Assembly (NCBI RefSeq): GCF_003337715.1
Contig: NZ_QPIX01000012.1
Span: 1-64,000 of the forward strand
Direction of reading: 5' to 3'
DNA from: Ciceribacter lividus
Lineage (GTDB): Bacteria; Pseudomonadota; Alphaproteobacteria; Rhizobiales; Rhizobiaceae
Length of the DNA: 64,000 nucleotides
The notes below the pieces were generated by a model. It had not been told where the DNA came from, did no database searches, and saw only the letters and a program-made list of their open reading frames with translations. Made by a program: the position numbers and the translations under genes. Below are positions 54,387 to 63,574 of this stretch, piece by piece; the first letter of the stretch is position 1; each line of letters begins with the position of its first letter.

Positions 54387-55496
54387 ATGGCTCGGGTGGA
54401 ACTGCGCAACGTCTGGAAGAAGTTCGGCTCGGTCGAAGTCATCAAGGGCGTGGACATCGACATTGAGGACGGAGAGTTCGTCGTCCTCGTCGGTCCGTCC
54501 GGTTGCGGCAAGTCCACTCTGCTCAATCTGGTGGCCGGCCTCGAAACCCTGACCAGCGGCGACATCCGCATCGGCGAGGACGTCGTCAACGACATTCCTC
54601 CGAAGGACCGAAACATCGCGATGGTGTTCCAATCCTACGCGCTTTATCCGACCAAATCCGTGCGCGAGAACATCACCTTCGGCATGCAGACCCGCGGCAT
54701 CGAACGCAGCGTGCAGGAGGAGGCTCTCGGCGACGTGTCGCAACTGCTACACATCGACCAGCTCCTCGACCGCAAGCCCGGACAGCTTTCCGGCGGGCAG
54801 CGCCAGCGTGTCGCTATGGGGCGGGCACTGGTGCGCAATCCGGACGTCTTCCTCTTCGACGAACCGCTTTCCAATCTCGATGCCAAGCTCCGCGTCGAGA
54901 TGCGCACTGAAGTCAAGAAGCTTCACCTGAGGTTGGGCAAGACGATCATCTACGTCACCCACGACCAGATCGAGGCGATGACGCTCGCGTCCCGCATCGC
55001 TGTGATGGACAATGGTCACATCCGCCAGTTCGGCACGCCCGAGGAAATCTACGAGAACCCCGTCGACCTCTTCGTCGCAGGCTTCATGGGTTCACCATCG
55101 ATGAATATCGTGCGCGGTCGGGTGGCCAGGAACGGCGGCACCGTGATCGAAGTGAGCGACGAGGAAGGAACCGTCCAGTTTCCGCTCTCGCCGGCTCAGG
55201 CGGAAAAGGTTGCGGACCGGCTCGGTGACGAGGTCTATCTCGGCATGCGTCCGGAAACGATTGCCCACAGGGGCGCTCACGGCGCTGCCGATGGAGAGAC
55301 GTTCGTCTTCGAGCGCAAGGTCGACGTCGTGGAGCCGACCGGACCGGATACCATGCTCGTCTTTACGCTGGGCGGCATGGAAGCGATTGCAAGGGTGCGG
55401 CCGGAGGAGAAGGTGAAGCCGGGCGAATTCTTCTCCTTCGAAGTCAACATGGCGAAGGCGAAGCTGTTCGACGCAAGGAGCGGCAACCGCCTCTAG
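54387..55496 (+). CDS. Sugar ABC transporter ATPase (MalK/UgpC-like)
   Basis: A 369-residue ATPase. Walker A GPSGCGKST at 36-44, Q-loop in VFQSYALYPT, signature LSGGQRQRVAMGRAL around residue 135, Walker B FLFDEPLSNLDAKLR, switch His in YVTHDQIEAM. A C-terminal TOBE regulatory domain (about 240-369) follows. It energises the two permeases upstream. The gene set order binding protein-permease-permease-ATPase is complete. Its stop is 7 bases from a convergent sugar kinase. Confidence 0.95.
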   Translation: MARVELRNVWKKFGSVEVIKGVDIDIEDGEFVVLVGPSGCGKSTLLNLVAGLETLTSGDIRIGEDVVNDIPPKDRNIAMVFQSYALYPTKSVRENITFGMQTRGIERSVQEEALGDVSQLLHIDQLLDRKPGQLSGGQRQRVAMGRALVRNPDVFLFDEPLSNLDAKLRVEMRTEVKKLHLRLGKTIIYVTHDQIEAMTLASRIAVMDNGHIRQFGTPEEIYENPVDLFVAGFMGSPSMNIVRGRVARNGGTVIEVSDEEGTVQFPLSPAQAEKVADRLGDEVYLGMRPETIAHRGAHGAADGETFVFERKVDVVEPTGPDTMLVFTLGGMEAIARVRPEEKVKPGEFFSFEVNMAKAKLFDARSGNRL

Positions 55497-55503
55497 AGCA
55501 CGG

Positions 55504-56445
55504 TCAGCGCCGTGCCTTGGCCTTCGCTGCATGGGCGGCGTAAAGGTCCAGCACGTCCTGTCTGCGACAGAGCTCTGTTCCCTGCGTCATCACTGCGGCG
55601 GCGCCTGCGGCAAGCCCGAAACGAAATGCTTCGCCGATATCGTGCCCCTCTGCCAGTGACCAGGTCATCGCAGCCACAAAACTGTCGCCGGCCCCGACCG
55701 CCGACTGAACAGGCACCTTGATCGCTGGAAACCGCACGACGTCATCGGCAGTCGCCAGCAGGGCTCCGTCCTTGCCCATCGTGAGCGCGACATATTGTGC
55801 CGCGCCGCTCTCGACGATTTCACGCGCGGCCTCGCCGGCCGTGCTGTGGTCGAGCCGGCGCCCCACCAGACCTTCGAGCTCCCCGACGCTCGGCTTCACC
55901 AGAAAGACCCGCGACCTCGACAAGGTTACCTTCAACGCGTCGCCGGAAGTGTCCAGGATGAACCGCGCTCCCTTGCGCGCCGCGATGTCGGCCATGCGCG
56001 AGTAGATGTCCGTTTCGACGCCGCGCGGCAAACTGCCGCTCGCGATGAAATACTCCGCATCGCTCTTTTCGATGAAATCGAAAAGGGGCTTCACCTCTTC
56101 CTCGCTGACGATCGGCCCCTCCGGCACGAAACGGTATTCAAGCCCAGTCGACGCCTCGTGCACCATGTAGGCAATGCGCACCGGATCCTTGATGTGGACC
56201 GGGAAGTGCCGCACACGGATGCGTTTCAACATGTTCTCGAGCAGTTCGCCCGTCGCCCCGCCGGAAAGATAGACGAGGTCGCATTCACCGCCGAGCTCGG
56301 CGATCACACGGGCAACGTTGATGCCACCGCCGCCCGGAAACTGTTGCTGGTTATGGGTTCTCGTCTTGTGCGTGTGGCGTATCTGCTCCGCTTCGCTCGC
56401 GATATCGATGGCCGGATTGAGTGCGATCGAAAGTATCTTTGCCAT
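55504..56445 (-). CDS. PfkB-family sugar (phosphate) kinase, 1-/6-phosphofructokinase type
   Basis: A 313-residue ribokinase-fold kinase of the hexose-phosphate branch (FruK/PfkB/LacC). The start MAKILSIALNPAID and the substrate motif FPGGGGINVARVIAELGG are diagnostic, as is the C-terminal VGAGDSFVAAMTW with the catalytic Asp. It phosphorylates fructose-6-P, fructose-1-P or tagatose-6-P; these cannot be separated by eye. It converges with the sugar ABC operon. Fructose-6-P kinase would be notable in rhizobia, which mostly use the Entner-Doudoroff route. Confidence 0.9.
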   Translation of the reverse strand: MAKILSIALNPAIDIASEAEQIRHTHKTRTHNQQQFPGGGGINVARVIAELGGECDLVYLSGGATGELLENMLKRIRVRHFPVHIKDPVRIAYMVHEASTGLEYRFVPEGPIVSEEEVKPLFDFIEKSDAEYFIASGSLPRGVETDIYSRMADIAARKGARFILDTSGDALKVTLSRSRVFLVKPSVGELEGLVGRRLDHSTAGEAAREIVESGAAQYVALTMGKDGALLATADDVVRFPAIKVPVQSAVGAGDSFVAAMTWSLAEGHDIGEAFRFGLAAGAAAVMTQGTELCRRQDVLDLYAAHAAKAKARR

Positions 56446-56623
56446 GCCTGTTGCTAGCGCCTCAATATACCAATTCCGGGGATGGAGAACTTTTCCGCCG
56501 CTGCGAAGGAAGCTCGAGGCCGGCTCGCGGGGCGGATCGTTGCGACCCGGATCCGCAAGGCCTGCCCGGCCACCCTGTGCTTCTTAGCATGCTTCGTTGT
56601 CCAACAGGTAAACGCAAATAACG

Positions 56624-56857
56624 TCAGCGGTGAGGACGTCCGTGCAACCGTTCGATCACCGGTGTCACTGTTCCGTCGCGGACGTGGAAATCGAGGATGG
56701 CGGCTGAGACTTCCTCGCGCTCGGGGATGCCGAGCGCGTCCGGGACGCTCTCGGCGGTGTCCGCCTCCATGCTGGCGAGTGCCACGTTGTCGGCGGCGTC
56801 CATGGCAACGAAGGCGTCGTCTTCGACAATCAGTATGAGGCCTTGCGTCCTGCCCAT
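56624..56857 (-). pseudogene. Truncated response-regulator receiver domain
   Basis: The frame encodes 77 residues starting MGRTQGLILIVEDDAFVAMD, clearly the first half of a receiver domain, with the phosphoacceptor Asp in AAILDFHVRDG. It stops after VIERLHGRPHR, at the point where the conserved PxFxTGY strand and the last two helices should follow. Neither alternative frame downstream restores them, so this is a 3-prime truncation with loss of the end, not a simple frameshift. A full receiver has about 120 residues. It may be a decayed stress-response regulator. Confidence 0.55.
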
Positions 56858-57075
56858 CTGCGGGCTCCATTGGTGCCAGAACGCAACGCGCCTCTCCTTG
56901 TTCAGTATTTTCTCATTTACAAATTGAATATGATAAACAAAACTTTGCTTCAGATTGGCACGGCGTTGTGTGGCCCGGCATGTCAAAGCACTACCGCAGC
57001 CCGGCAAAAGAACGTCGGGGAACTTCCGCCAGTCAATAGCGTTCCCCGACCAGGGCACAGCAGCGGAGAAGAGCG

Positions 57076-57453
57076 ATGCAAGTTATCGGAATTCAGGTCC
57101 ATGAAGAAATGGGCGGCAAGGGTGGTTATACCGTCGAGTTCGTCGGCGATGGGGGGGAGGTCATTTCGGTCTTGATGCGCCAGTCCGAAAGCGGCCAACT
57201 GAATCGGCTGAACGCCATGGAGAAAGCCAAAGTTCTGCTCCTGCAGGTCGGAGGAATGGCCGGCGGGGAAGAAGGGGGTGCGACGGCAGGCGAAAGCGCC
57301 GAAAAGTGGACGCCGAGTGCCCGCACCAGAGGCGACGCCGCCGTTCTGGAGGAAGAACTGCAGGAGGGACTTGAGGATACGTTCCCGGCAAGCGACCCGG
57401 TATCGGCTTCCTATTCATCGACGCCGGGCGCGACCCACGCCACCAAGAACTGA
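57076..57453 (+). CDS. Small hypothetical protein with ASDP tail
   Basis: A 125-residue soluble protein. The N-terminal 60 residues look like a short beta-alpha unit (VIGIQVHEEMGGKGGYTVEF), then a low-complexity Gly/Glu/Ala linker, then the tail LEEGLEDTFPASDPVSAS-like segment (seen here as QEGLEDTFPASDPVSAS). This tail recurs in many small rhizobial proteins of unknown role. A GGAGAAGAG ribosome site precedes the ATG. No enzyme motif. The surrounding decayed regulator suggests a stress-associated locus, but that is conjecture. Confidence 0.7.
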   Translation: MQVIGIQVHEEMGGKGGYTVEFVGDGGEVISVLMRQSESGQLNRLNAMEKAKVLLLQVGGMAGGEEGGATAGESAEKWTPSARTRGDAAVLEEELQEGLEDTFPASDPVSASYSSTPGATHATKN

Positions 57454-57492
57454 TGGTCGATGCCTGGCACCCGACCACAATCCGCCGGTCGT

Positions 57493-60400
57493 TCATTCCG
57501 CAGCAAGCGGCAGCTGCTCCTTTCCGATGGTGTGAGGCGTCTCTTCGGGCTTACTGCCCTTCTTCTTCGGTTCGCGCCCGAAGAATAGGGCATAGCCCGC
57601 GGGAAGCGCAAAGACCGTCAACAGCGTCGCCACGAGGATGCCGCCCATCATCGCATAGGCGAGCGGTCCCCAGAAAACGCCGCGCGAAATGGGAATGAGC
57701 GCAAGCACCGCGGTCATCGCCGTCAGCACGATCGGCCGGAAGCGCCGCACGGCCGCGCCGACGATCGCTTCCTGCCGCGAGAAGCCGGCGGCAATGTCCT
57801 GATCGATCTGGTCGATAAGGATGATCGAATTGCGGATGATGATGCCGAGAAGCGCGATCACTCCGAGAATGGCGACGAAGCCGAAGGGCGCCCCGGTGAT
57901 CAGCAGCGCGGCAGCCGCGCCGATAATGCCGAGGGGACCGGTCGCCAGCACCAGCAGCGCCTTGCCGAAATGCTGCAATTGCACCATCAGGAGAACCAGC
58001 GTGACCAGCAGCATGATCGGCACCTTGGCGGCGATAGACGCCTGGCTCTCGGCCGATTCCTCCGCACCGCCCTGGATCTCGATCGCATAGCCCGCCGGCA
58101 GGCTGTCGCGTAGGTCCTTCATCCGTTCGAAGATCGCGGTGCCGACCTCGCTGCCTTCCGCACCGTCCGGGATCGTACCGCGCACGGTGATCGCCGGAAG
58201 ACGATTGCGGCGCCATTCTATGCCCTGTTCCAGCACCGGCTCGAGGCGGGCAATCTGGGAAACCGGAACGAAGCCGCCGTAGTCGGTCGGGACGTAGACG
58301 GACTGGACGGCAGAGAGCAGGCTCCGGGAGGTATCCGGCTCACGAGCCACGATCGAGACCGTCTCCTCGCCATCGCGGAAGGTGTCGAGCGGAACGCCGG
58401 AAACCGCAGCCTGGATCATCTGCCTGACACGCTGCGAGGTGACGCCGAGGGCCCGCGCCCTGTCCTGGTCGATGACGAGTTTCATCGTCGTCACCGGCTC
58501 CAGCCAGTCGTCGTGAATGGTTCCGATCAGGGGATCGTTCGCAAAATAGTCCTTCACCTTGTCCGCAATGGCGCGGACTTCGCCACGCTCCGGTCCGACG
58601 ACACGGATCTGCACCGGCCAGCCGACCGGCGGGCCGAGAAAGAGTCGATCGACCTTCGATCGAACGGATGGGAAATCCTCCGCCAGTATTCCGCGCAGCT
58701 TGCCGATCATCCGCTCCCGGGCGTCCTCGTCCTTCGCCATCACCAGCAGCTGTGCAAAGTTGGGATTGGTGAGCTGTTGATCGAGCGGCAGAAAGAAACG
58801 CGGGATGCCTTCGCCGATATAGGTGGCGACGAAGGTCTTGTCCGGATCGTCGAGAACACGTTCCTCAAGCGCTTTTGCCTGCCGCTCGACCTCGAGCACG
58901 CTGGTCCCCTCGGGCAGCCACATGTCCACGAGGATTTCCGGACGAGAAGACCTCGGGAAGAAGCTCTGGGTGATGAAGGTGAACGAGAAGAGGCTCGCCA
59001 CGAAGGCCGCAAGTGTCAGCGTCAAGACGATGATGCGATGCCGGACTGCCCAGCCGACCGCCACCTGCAGCCGACGATAGAACGGTGTATCGAAGACATC
59101 GTGATGTCCCTGGCCCGCATGTGCCCTCTGCTTGAGGATCATGTGGCCGAGCCACGGCGTGAAATAGACGGCGACGAACCACGACGTGACGAGCGCAATT
59201 CCGACCACATAGAAGAGCGACCGGACATACTCGCCCGCGGTCGACGCCGCAAAACCCACGGGAATGAAGCCGGCCGTCGTAATCAACGTGCCGGTCAGCA
59301 TCGGAAAGGCGGTCGACGAATAGGCGAACGTGGCGGCGTCGAGTTTCTCCAGCCCCTCCTCGAGCTTCCGCTCCATCAGTTCCACGACGATCATGGCATC
59401 GTCGACGAGCAACCCGAGCGCGATGATCAGGGCGCCGAGCGATATGCGCTGCAGCTCGATCCCGAGCTGGTACATGATGGCCAGCGTGGCGGCGAGCACC
59501 AACGGTATGGTGATTGCGATGACCATGCCCGATCGCCAGCCGATCGACAGAAGCGAGACGACCAGCACGATGACCAGCGCTTCCATCAAAGCCCTGGAAA
59601 ACTCACCGACAGCCTCATGCACCACCTCCGGCTGATTGGAAATCTGGTCGACGGAGACGCCGACCGGCATCGATGCGGTGAAACGCTCATAAGTCGCCTC
59701 GATTGCCTTGCCGACATCCGTCACCTTGAAGCCCGGCGCCATAACGACACCGATCTGTACGCTGTCGCGTCCGTTGAAACGGAACTTCCGCGTATAGGGT
59801 TCGGCAAGCCCGGACGAGACGTAAGCAATGTCGCCGAGACGTATGACCTGGCCGCCCGCCTTGATCCGCAGCTCGCGCACGTCGTCTTCCGAGCGCACGT
59901 CCCCTTCGACGGAAACGCGCACGGATCGTGAGGCGGTCTCGATCGAGCCCGCCGAGTCGACATTGTTCTGCCCGGCAAGCGCGGCCTGCAGATCAGCGAG
60001 TGTCAGCCCGCGCTCTGCAAGCACCTTGGAGGAGACGTCGATGTGGATCTGCCTCGGCTGATCACCGAGGATCACCGCCTTCTCGACTCCGGGGGTAGCA
60101 AGCAGCATGTCGCGTGCACGAATGGCGAAATCCTTGAGTTCCGGGAAGCTGTAGCCATCGCCGGAGAGAGCATGCATGGTGACAAAGGTGTCGCCGAATT
60201 CGTCGTTGAAATAGGGGCCCATCAGGCCGTCGGGCAGTTCCTGCTCGATGTCGCCGACCTTCTTGCGAACCTGGTAGAAGGCATCCATGACCTCCGCTGC
60301 ATCGGTGTCGCCCTTGATGTTGACGGTCGTGATCGCCATCCCGGCGCGCGTATAGGAGCGGATGTAGTCGAGATGCGGCGTCTCCTGCAGCTTCCGTTCG

Positions 60401-60630
60401 ATCTTGTTGACGACCTGGTCCTGCATTTCCTCGATACTGGCGCCAGGCCAGACAGTCTGGACGACCATGACCCGAAACGTGAAGTCGGGGTCTTCTTTCT
60501 GCCCCATGTTGGCGATCGCGAGCGCACCCGCCACGATGATCAGCGCAAAGAGGAAACGCGCGAGACTGCCGTGAGCGATCGCCCAGCGCGACAGATTGAA
60601 CGGCGTCTTTTCTTGGTCGGACGTGCTCAT
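57493..60630 (-). CDS. RND efflux transporter, second system
   Basis: A 1045-residue RND permease. N-terminal helix (ARFLFALIIVAGALAIANMG), porter domain beginning QKEDPDFTFRVMVVQTVWPG, TM4 proton-relay motif GLLVDDAMIVVELMERK, and a complete second half ending GYALFFGREPKKKGSK. The sequence type (KEDPDFTF...GASIEEMQDQV) resembles TriC-like and other broad HAE1 pumps more than AcrB, and lacks the acidic motifs of heavy-metal CzcA pumps. It is distal in a tetR-adaptor-pump operon. The start MSTSDQEKTPFN is preceded by AAAGGGC; upstream codons are ignored. No dedicated outer-membrane channel is adjacent. Confidence 0.93.
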   Translation of the reverse strand: MSTSDQEKTPFNLSRWAIAHGSLARFLFALIIVAGALAIANMGQKEDPDFTFRVMVVQTVWPGASIEEMQDQVVNKIERKLQETPHLDYIRSYTRAGMAITTVNIKGDTDAAEVMDAFYQVRKKVGDIEQELPDGLMGPYFNDEFGDTFVTMHALSGDGYSFPELKDFAIRARDMLLATPGVEKAVILGDQPRQIHIDVSSKVLAERGLTLADLQAALAGQNNVDSAGSIETASRSVRVSVEGDVRSEDDVRELRIKAGGQVIRLGDIAYVSSGLAEPYTRKFRFNGRDSVQIGVVMAPGFKVTDVGKAIEATYERFTASMPVGVSVDQISNQPEVVHEAVGEFSRALMEALVIVLVVSLLSIGWRSGMVIAITIPLVLAATLAIMYQLGIELQRISLGALIIALGLLVDDAMIVVELMERKLEEGLEKLDAATFAYSSTAFPMLTGTLITTAGFIPVGFAASTAGEYVRSLFYVVGIALVTSWFVAVYFTPWLGHMILKQRAHAGQGHHDVFDTPFYRRLQVAVGWAVRHRIIVLTLTLAAFVASLFSFTFITQSFFPRSSRPEILVDMWLPEGTSVLEVERQAKALEERVLDDPDKTFVATYIGEGIPRFFLPLDQQLTNPNFAQLLVMAKDEDARERMIGKLRGILAEDFPSVRSKVDRLFLGPPVGWPVQIRVVGPERGEVRAIADKVKDYFANDPLIGTIHDDWLEPVTTMKLVIDQDRARALGVTSQRVRQMIQAAVSGVPLDTFRDGEETVSIVAREPDTSRSLLSAVQSVYVPTDYGGFVPVSQIARLEPVLEQGIEWRRNRLPAITVRGTIPDGAEGSEVGTAIFERMKDLRDSLPAGYAIEIQGGAEESAESQASIAAKVPIMLLVTLVLLMVQLQHFGKALLVLATGPLGIIGAAAALLITGAPFGFVAILGVIALLGIIIRNSIILIDQIDQDIAAGFSRQEAIVGAAVRRFRPIVLTAMTAVLALIPISRGVFWGPLAYAMMGGILVATLLTVFALPAGYALFFGREPKKKGSKPEETPHTIGKEQLPLAAE

Positions 60631-60667
60631 AGGGAAGCCCTTTGCTGGAGACGTTTCGGGAACGGCG

Positions 60668-61816
60668 TCAGCGCGCCACGACGGCAGCCGGTGCGGCGTT
60701 CGCTGCCGCCTGCTGCGCATCTTCAGGCGAGACTTTCACTTTCAGACTGTCGCTCATGAACTGGGTGCCAGCTGACACGACCATCTCGCCGGCGGAAAGA
60801 CCCTCGCTCACCCGCACGCCATTGTCGGAGAATTCGCCGAGCCTGACGGAACGCGGATGAACGGTGCCGGCTGCCCGATCGACCACCCATACGACGGGTC
60901 CATCGCCCTTTTCCGCAAGTGCGCTCAAGGGAATATCGAAGCCTGCGGAGCCACCGCCGACCTCCGTCTCGACGGTCGCGGTCATTCCAAGCAGCACGCG
61001 CGGGTCGTCGGGGATGCGGACGCGCACGGAAAAGGTCCGTGAACGGGGATCGGCGCTGCCGGCGACCTCGCGAACGGTGCCGTCGAGCACCATGCCCTGC
61101 TGCGACCAGAACCGAACCTTCACGGCGGCACCGGTCGCGAAGTTCGCGATCTCGGTCTCCGGCACGGCCACCTGGACCTCCTTCTCCCCGTCCATCGCAA
61201 TCGTCACGACCGGGGTACCCGACCCGACCACCTGACCCGGCTCGCCGTTGACCGCCGTGACGATGCCGACCATGTCAGCGTAAAGTGTGGCATAGGCGAC
61301 CTGGTTTCTTGCCTGTTCGAGGGCGGAAATGGCCGACTGCTCGGTAGAGAGTGCCTGATCATAAGCAAGCGTTCGCTGGTCGAGTTCGGATTTCGATGCC
61401 GCATTCTTCGCATAAAGGGTCTCGGCACGCTGCTTGAACAGCTTGAGCGTACCAACCTGCTTCGCAGCCGAGCGAAGATCGGCCTCGGCACGAGTGACCG
61501 CAAGCTCGTAATCAGCCGAGTCGAGGCGCGCGAGAACATCCCCCGGCCCGACCCTGTCGCCGACATCGACCGGACGCTCTGTGATCTTCCCATTGACGCG
61601 GAAGGCGAGATTGATTTCGTAACGAGCCTTGACCGCGCCCGAATATTCCAGCTTGCGCCCCTTCTCGGCGGCCGCGACTTCGATCACCTTGACGGGGCGA
61701 ACAATAGGTTCGGCCTTGCTTTCCTCTTCGCTGCACCCGGTGGTCAACGCCGCCGTCATGATCAGAGACAGGCCGATCAGCAGCCTACCGGCGAGTCCGT
61801 TGACACTCGACATCAT
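60668..61816 (-). CDS. RND efflux adaptor lipoprotein, second system
   Basis: A 382-residue membrane fusion protein. The signal peptide ends in the lipobox TAALTTGC (Cys about residue 28). Next are the lipoyl halves (ITERPVDVGDRVGPGDVLARL and YADMVGIVTAVNGEPGQVV), a helical hairpin between (about 95-165) and a beta-barrel domain. It starts MMSSVNGLAG; either Met is possible. It lies 49 bases after the TetR gene and 37 before the pump gene, so all three are likely one transcript. Confidence 0.92.
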   Translation of the reverse strand: MMSSVNGLAGRLLIGLSLIMTAALTTGCSEEESKAEPIVRPVKVIEVAAAEKGRKLEYSGAVKARYEINLAFRVNGKITERPVDVGDRVGPGDVLARLDSADYELAVTRAEADLRSAAKQVGTLKLFKQRAETLYAKNAASKSELDQRTLAYDQALSTEQSAISALEQARNQVAYATLYADMVGIVTAVNGEPGQVVGSGTPVVTIAMDGEKEVQVAVPETEIANFATGAAVKVRFWSQQGMVLDGTVREVAGSADPRSRTFSVRVRIPDDPRVLLGMTATVETEVGGGSAGFDIPLSALAEKGDGPVVWVVDRAAGTVHPRSVRLGEFSDNGVRVSEGLSAGEMVVSAGTQFMSDSLKVKVSPEDAQQAAANAAPAAVVAR

Positions 61817-61865
61817 ACTATGCTCCTGACTTTTCAGCTTGATGGGCCGGCGTTTGCGACCGGGT

Positions 61866-62510
61866 CTAGTTCTTCACCGCCTTCAGAGCGAACTCGATCA
61901 GCTCTTCAGCATTCGGACGGTTCTGCTTCATCAAGCATTGGGTCACCATCTGCGGATGAATGAGGATGGAAAGACATGCGCTGAAGCAGCGCCCGGCGGC
62001 TTCCGGGTCCTGCGGAGGAAACTCGCCGGTGTCGATCCCATCCCTGATAATCGAGGTAATCACCTCGTCGAGGCGGGTGACATGCGCGTCGACGACCGGC
62101 CACTCCTCCTCGATGGCGACAACCACCATCTCGTGGACCTTCTCCTGATCGAGCATCGTCTCGACCGTCATGTTGTGCATCGCATGGCCGTACCGACGGA
62201 GCCTTTCCTCCGCACTGACCGGCAGACGAGCAATCGCCAGGGCGGCTTCATAGCCGGCATCCAGCATGCGCTTCGCCAAAGCCTGGTGAATTTCGGCCTT
62301 CGACGAGAAGAACCGGTAGACGTTTGCCGGCGACATGCCGAGGTCCTTCGCGATATCGGCGACATTGGTCTTGTAGTAGCCGTAGTGGCGGAACAGCCGT
62401 TCCGCCGCATCAAGGATGCGCGTGACGTTTTCGTGCCGGGCGTTTTCTACCGTGGAATCGGCGGGTTCGGGCATCTGCTGCGCCTTGAAGTTACGAGTGA
62501 CGTTTTTCAT
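61866..62510 (-). CDS. TetR-family repressor of the second RND system
   Basis: A 214-residue protein with the TetR helix-turn-helix at about 28-72 (RILDAAERLFRHYGYYKTNV, DLGMSPANVYRFFSSKAEIH) and a C-terminal ligand domain (TetR_C-type ending LIEFALKAVKN). It is the first gene of the operon and therefore autoregulated. A large inverted repeat spans its start codon, the natural operator. The recognition helix is nearly the same as in the TetR gene at 7107, which fits the related half-sites at both loci. Confidence 0.9.
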   Translation of the reverse strand: MKNVTRNFKAQQMPEPADSTVENARHENVTRILDAAERLFRHYGYYKTNVADIAKDLGMSPANVYRFFSSKAEIHQALAKRMLDAGYEAALAIARLPVSAEERLRRYGHAMHNMTVETMLDQEKVHEMVVVAIEEEWPVVDAHVTRLDEVITSIIRDGIDTGEFPPQDPEAAGRCFSACLSILIHPQMVTQCLMKQNRPNAEELIEFALKAVKN

Positions 62511-62526
62511 ATTTCGTCAGTCGTAA
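62491..62526. promoter_or_regulatory. Inverted repeat over the TetR start codon, putative autoregulatory operator
   Basis: TTACGAGTGACG (62491-62502) and CGTCAGTCGTAA (62515-62526) are inverted repeats matching at 11 of 12 positions, with a 12-base spacer containing the start codon. The inner halves, GTGACG-N12-CGTCA, are the same as at 7778-7801. Confidence 0.6.
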
Positions 62527-62691
62527 GACAACAATACCCATCTGTCAACATCGGATCCCCGACACGCCGCGCGCAACAAGACCGGTCATGCGGCGGCGCG
62601 ACTTGCCGGCGTCGGCCGAAATGTCGCGGAACATCCTTGCGGTGACGCCGTTGGTGGCGTTAGCTAAGGCGATCATTCAAGGAGAACAGGC

Positions 62692-62967
62692 ATGCGAAGA
62701 GCCATTGCCGTTTTGACTGCGGTCGTGCTTTCGTCCTGTACGGCGACGCCGCACCTCGGCGGTCCGCGACTGGAGCCCGTGCCGGGCAGCATCACCTATG
62801 GCGGGCAGCCCCGCACGAAACTGACGAAGGCGCCGGTCGGCAGCACCTTCGAACACCGTTTTGAGGACCGGTTCGGCCGGACCGTCATCGAGGTCTACCG
62901 TATCGAACCGGACAGGAGCCTCACGATCATCAGGCGCTATGTCAGAGCCATCTTCCCGGACTTCTGA
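62692..62967 (+). CDS. Small putative lipoprotein
   Basis: A 91-residue protein with a short signal peptide and lipobox VVLSSC (Cys at 16), so it is predicted to be lipid-anchored. The mature part is basic and beta-rich ([28 protein letters not shown]). An AAGGAGAACAGG ribosome site precedes the ATG. Similar small lipoproteins are common and uncharacterised in Rhizobiaceae. It overlaps the DNA glycosylase gene by 29 bases in another frame. Confidence 0.8.
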   Translation: MRRAIAVLTAVVLSSCTATPHLGGPRLEPVPGSITYGGQPRTKLTKAPVGSTFEHRFEDRFGRTVIEVYRIEPDRSLTIIRRYVRAIFPDF

Positions 62968-63556
62968 GCCGCAGTTCCCATCGCCGGAAGAACAAGACCT
63001 CGACGGCTTCTTCGATCGCAGCGCCGTCGATGTCGCGCGGGATCTCATCGGGGCGATGCTCACACTCGAGGGCGTCGGCGGCACCATAGTCGAAACGGAG
63101 GCCTACGAACCCGACGATCCGGCCTCGCACAGTTTCAGCGGCGAGACGCCGCGCAACCGTTCGATGTTCGGCCCGGCCGGCCACGTCTACGTCTATCGTT
63201 CCTATGGAATTCACTGGTGCCTCAACGTCGTCTGCCGTCCGGCAAGTGCCGTCCTGATCCGGGCAATCGAGCCTGCCTGGAACATTGAGAAGATGCAGAT
63301 GCGGCGCGGCCGAAGCGACCTCGGGGACCTTTGTGCCGGTCCGGGCCGGCTGTGCCAGGCACTGGCGGTCACGCGGGACCACGACGGCCTACCCCTGCTC
63401 TCCCCACCCTTCGGCTTTGCGTTACCGGCAGGGCGGCTGCCGGTCGCGGTCGGCAGGAGAATAGGCATCACCAAAGCAGTCGAACGGCCATGGCGCTTCG
63501 GGCTCGCGGGATCATCCTTCCTGAGCCGGAAGTTTCCGGACTTGCCTTCCCGCTAG
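62939..63556 (+). CDS. 3-methyladenine DNA glycosylase (AAG/MPG family)
   Basis: A 205-residue base-excision repair enzyme of the alkyladenine glycosylase fold, which removes alkylated purines. Conserved parts are the entry [13 protein letters not shown], the active-site segment [19 protein letters not shown] with catalytic Glu, [27 protein letters not shown] (split), and [10 protein letters not shown]. The start ATG 62939 lies inside the lipoprotein gene, suggesting coupling. The predicted C-terminus ([12 protein letters not shown]) is normal for the family. Confidence 0.93.
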   Translation: MSEPSSRTSEPQFPSPEEQDLDGFFDRSAVDVARDLIGAMLTLEGVGGTIVETEAYEPDDPASHSFSGETPRNRSMFGPAGHVYVYRSYGIHWCLNVVCRPASAVLIRAIEPAWNIEKMQMRRGRSDLGDLCAGPGRLCQALAVTRDHDGLPLLSPPFGFALPAGRLPVAVGRRIGITKAVERPWRFGLAGSSFLSRKFPDLPSR

Positions 63557-63574
63557 TCCGGTCCCGCCGTCCCA

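Noticed and set aside
57493-60630. Heavy-metal (CzcA-type) identity for the second RND pump
   Set aside because: TM4 motif is GLLVDDAMIVVE without the metal-pump acidic signature, and the adaptor lacks metal-binding His clusters.
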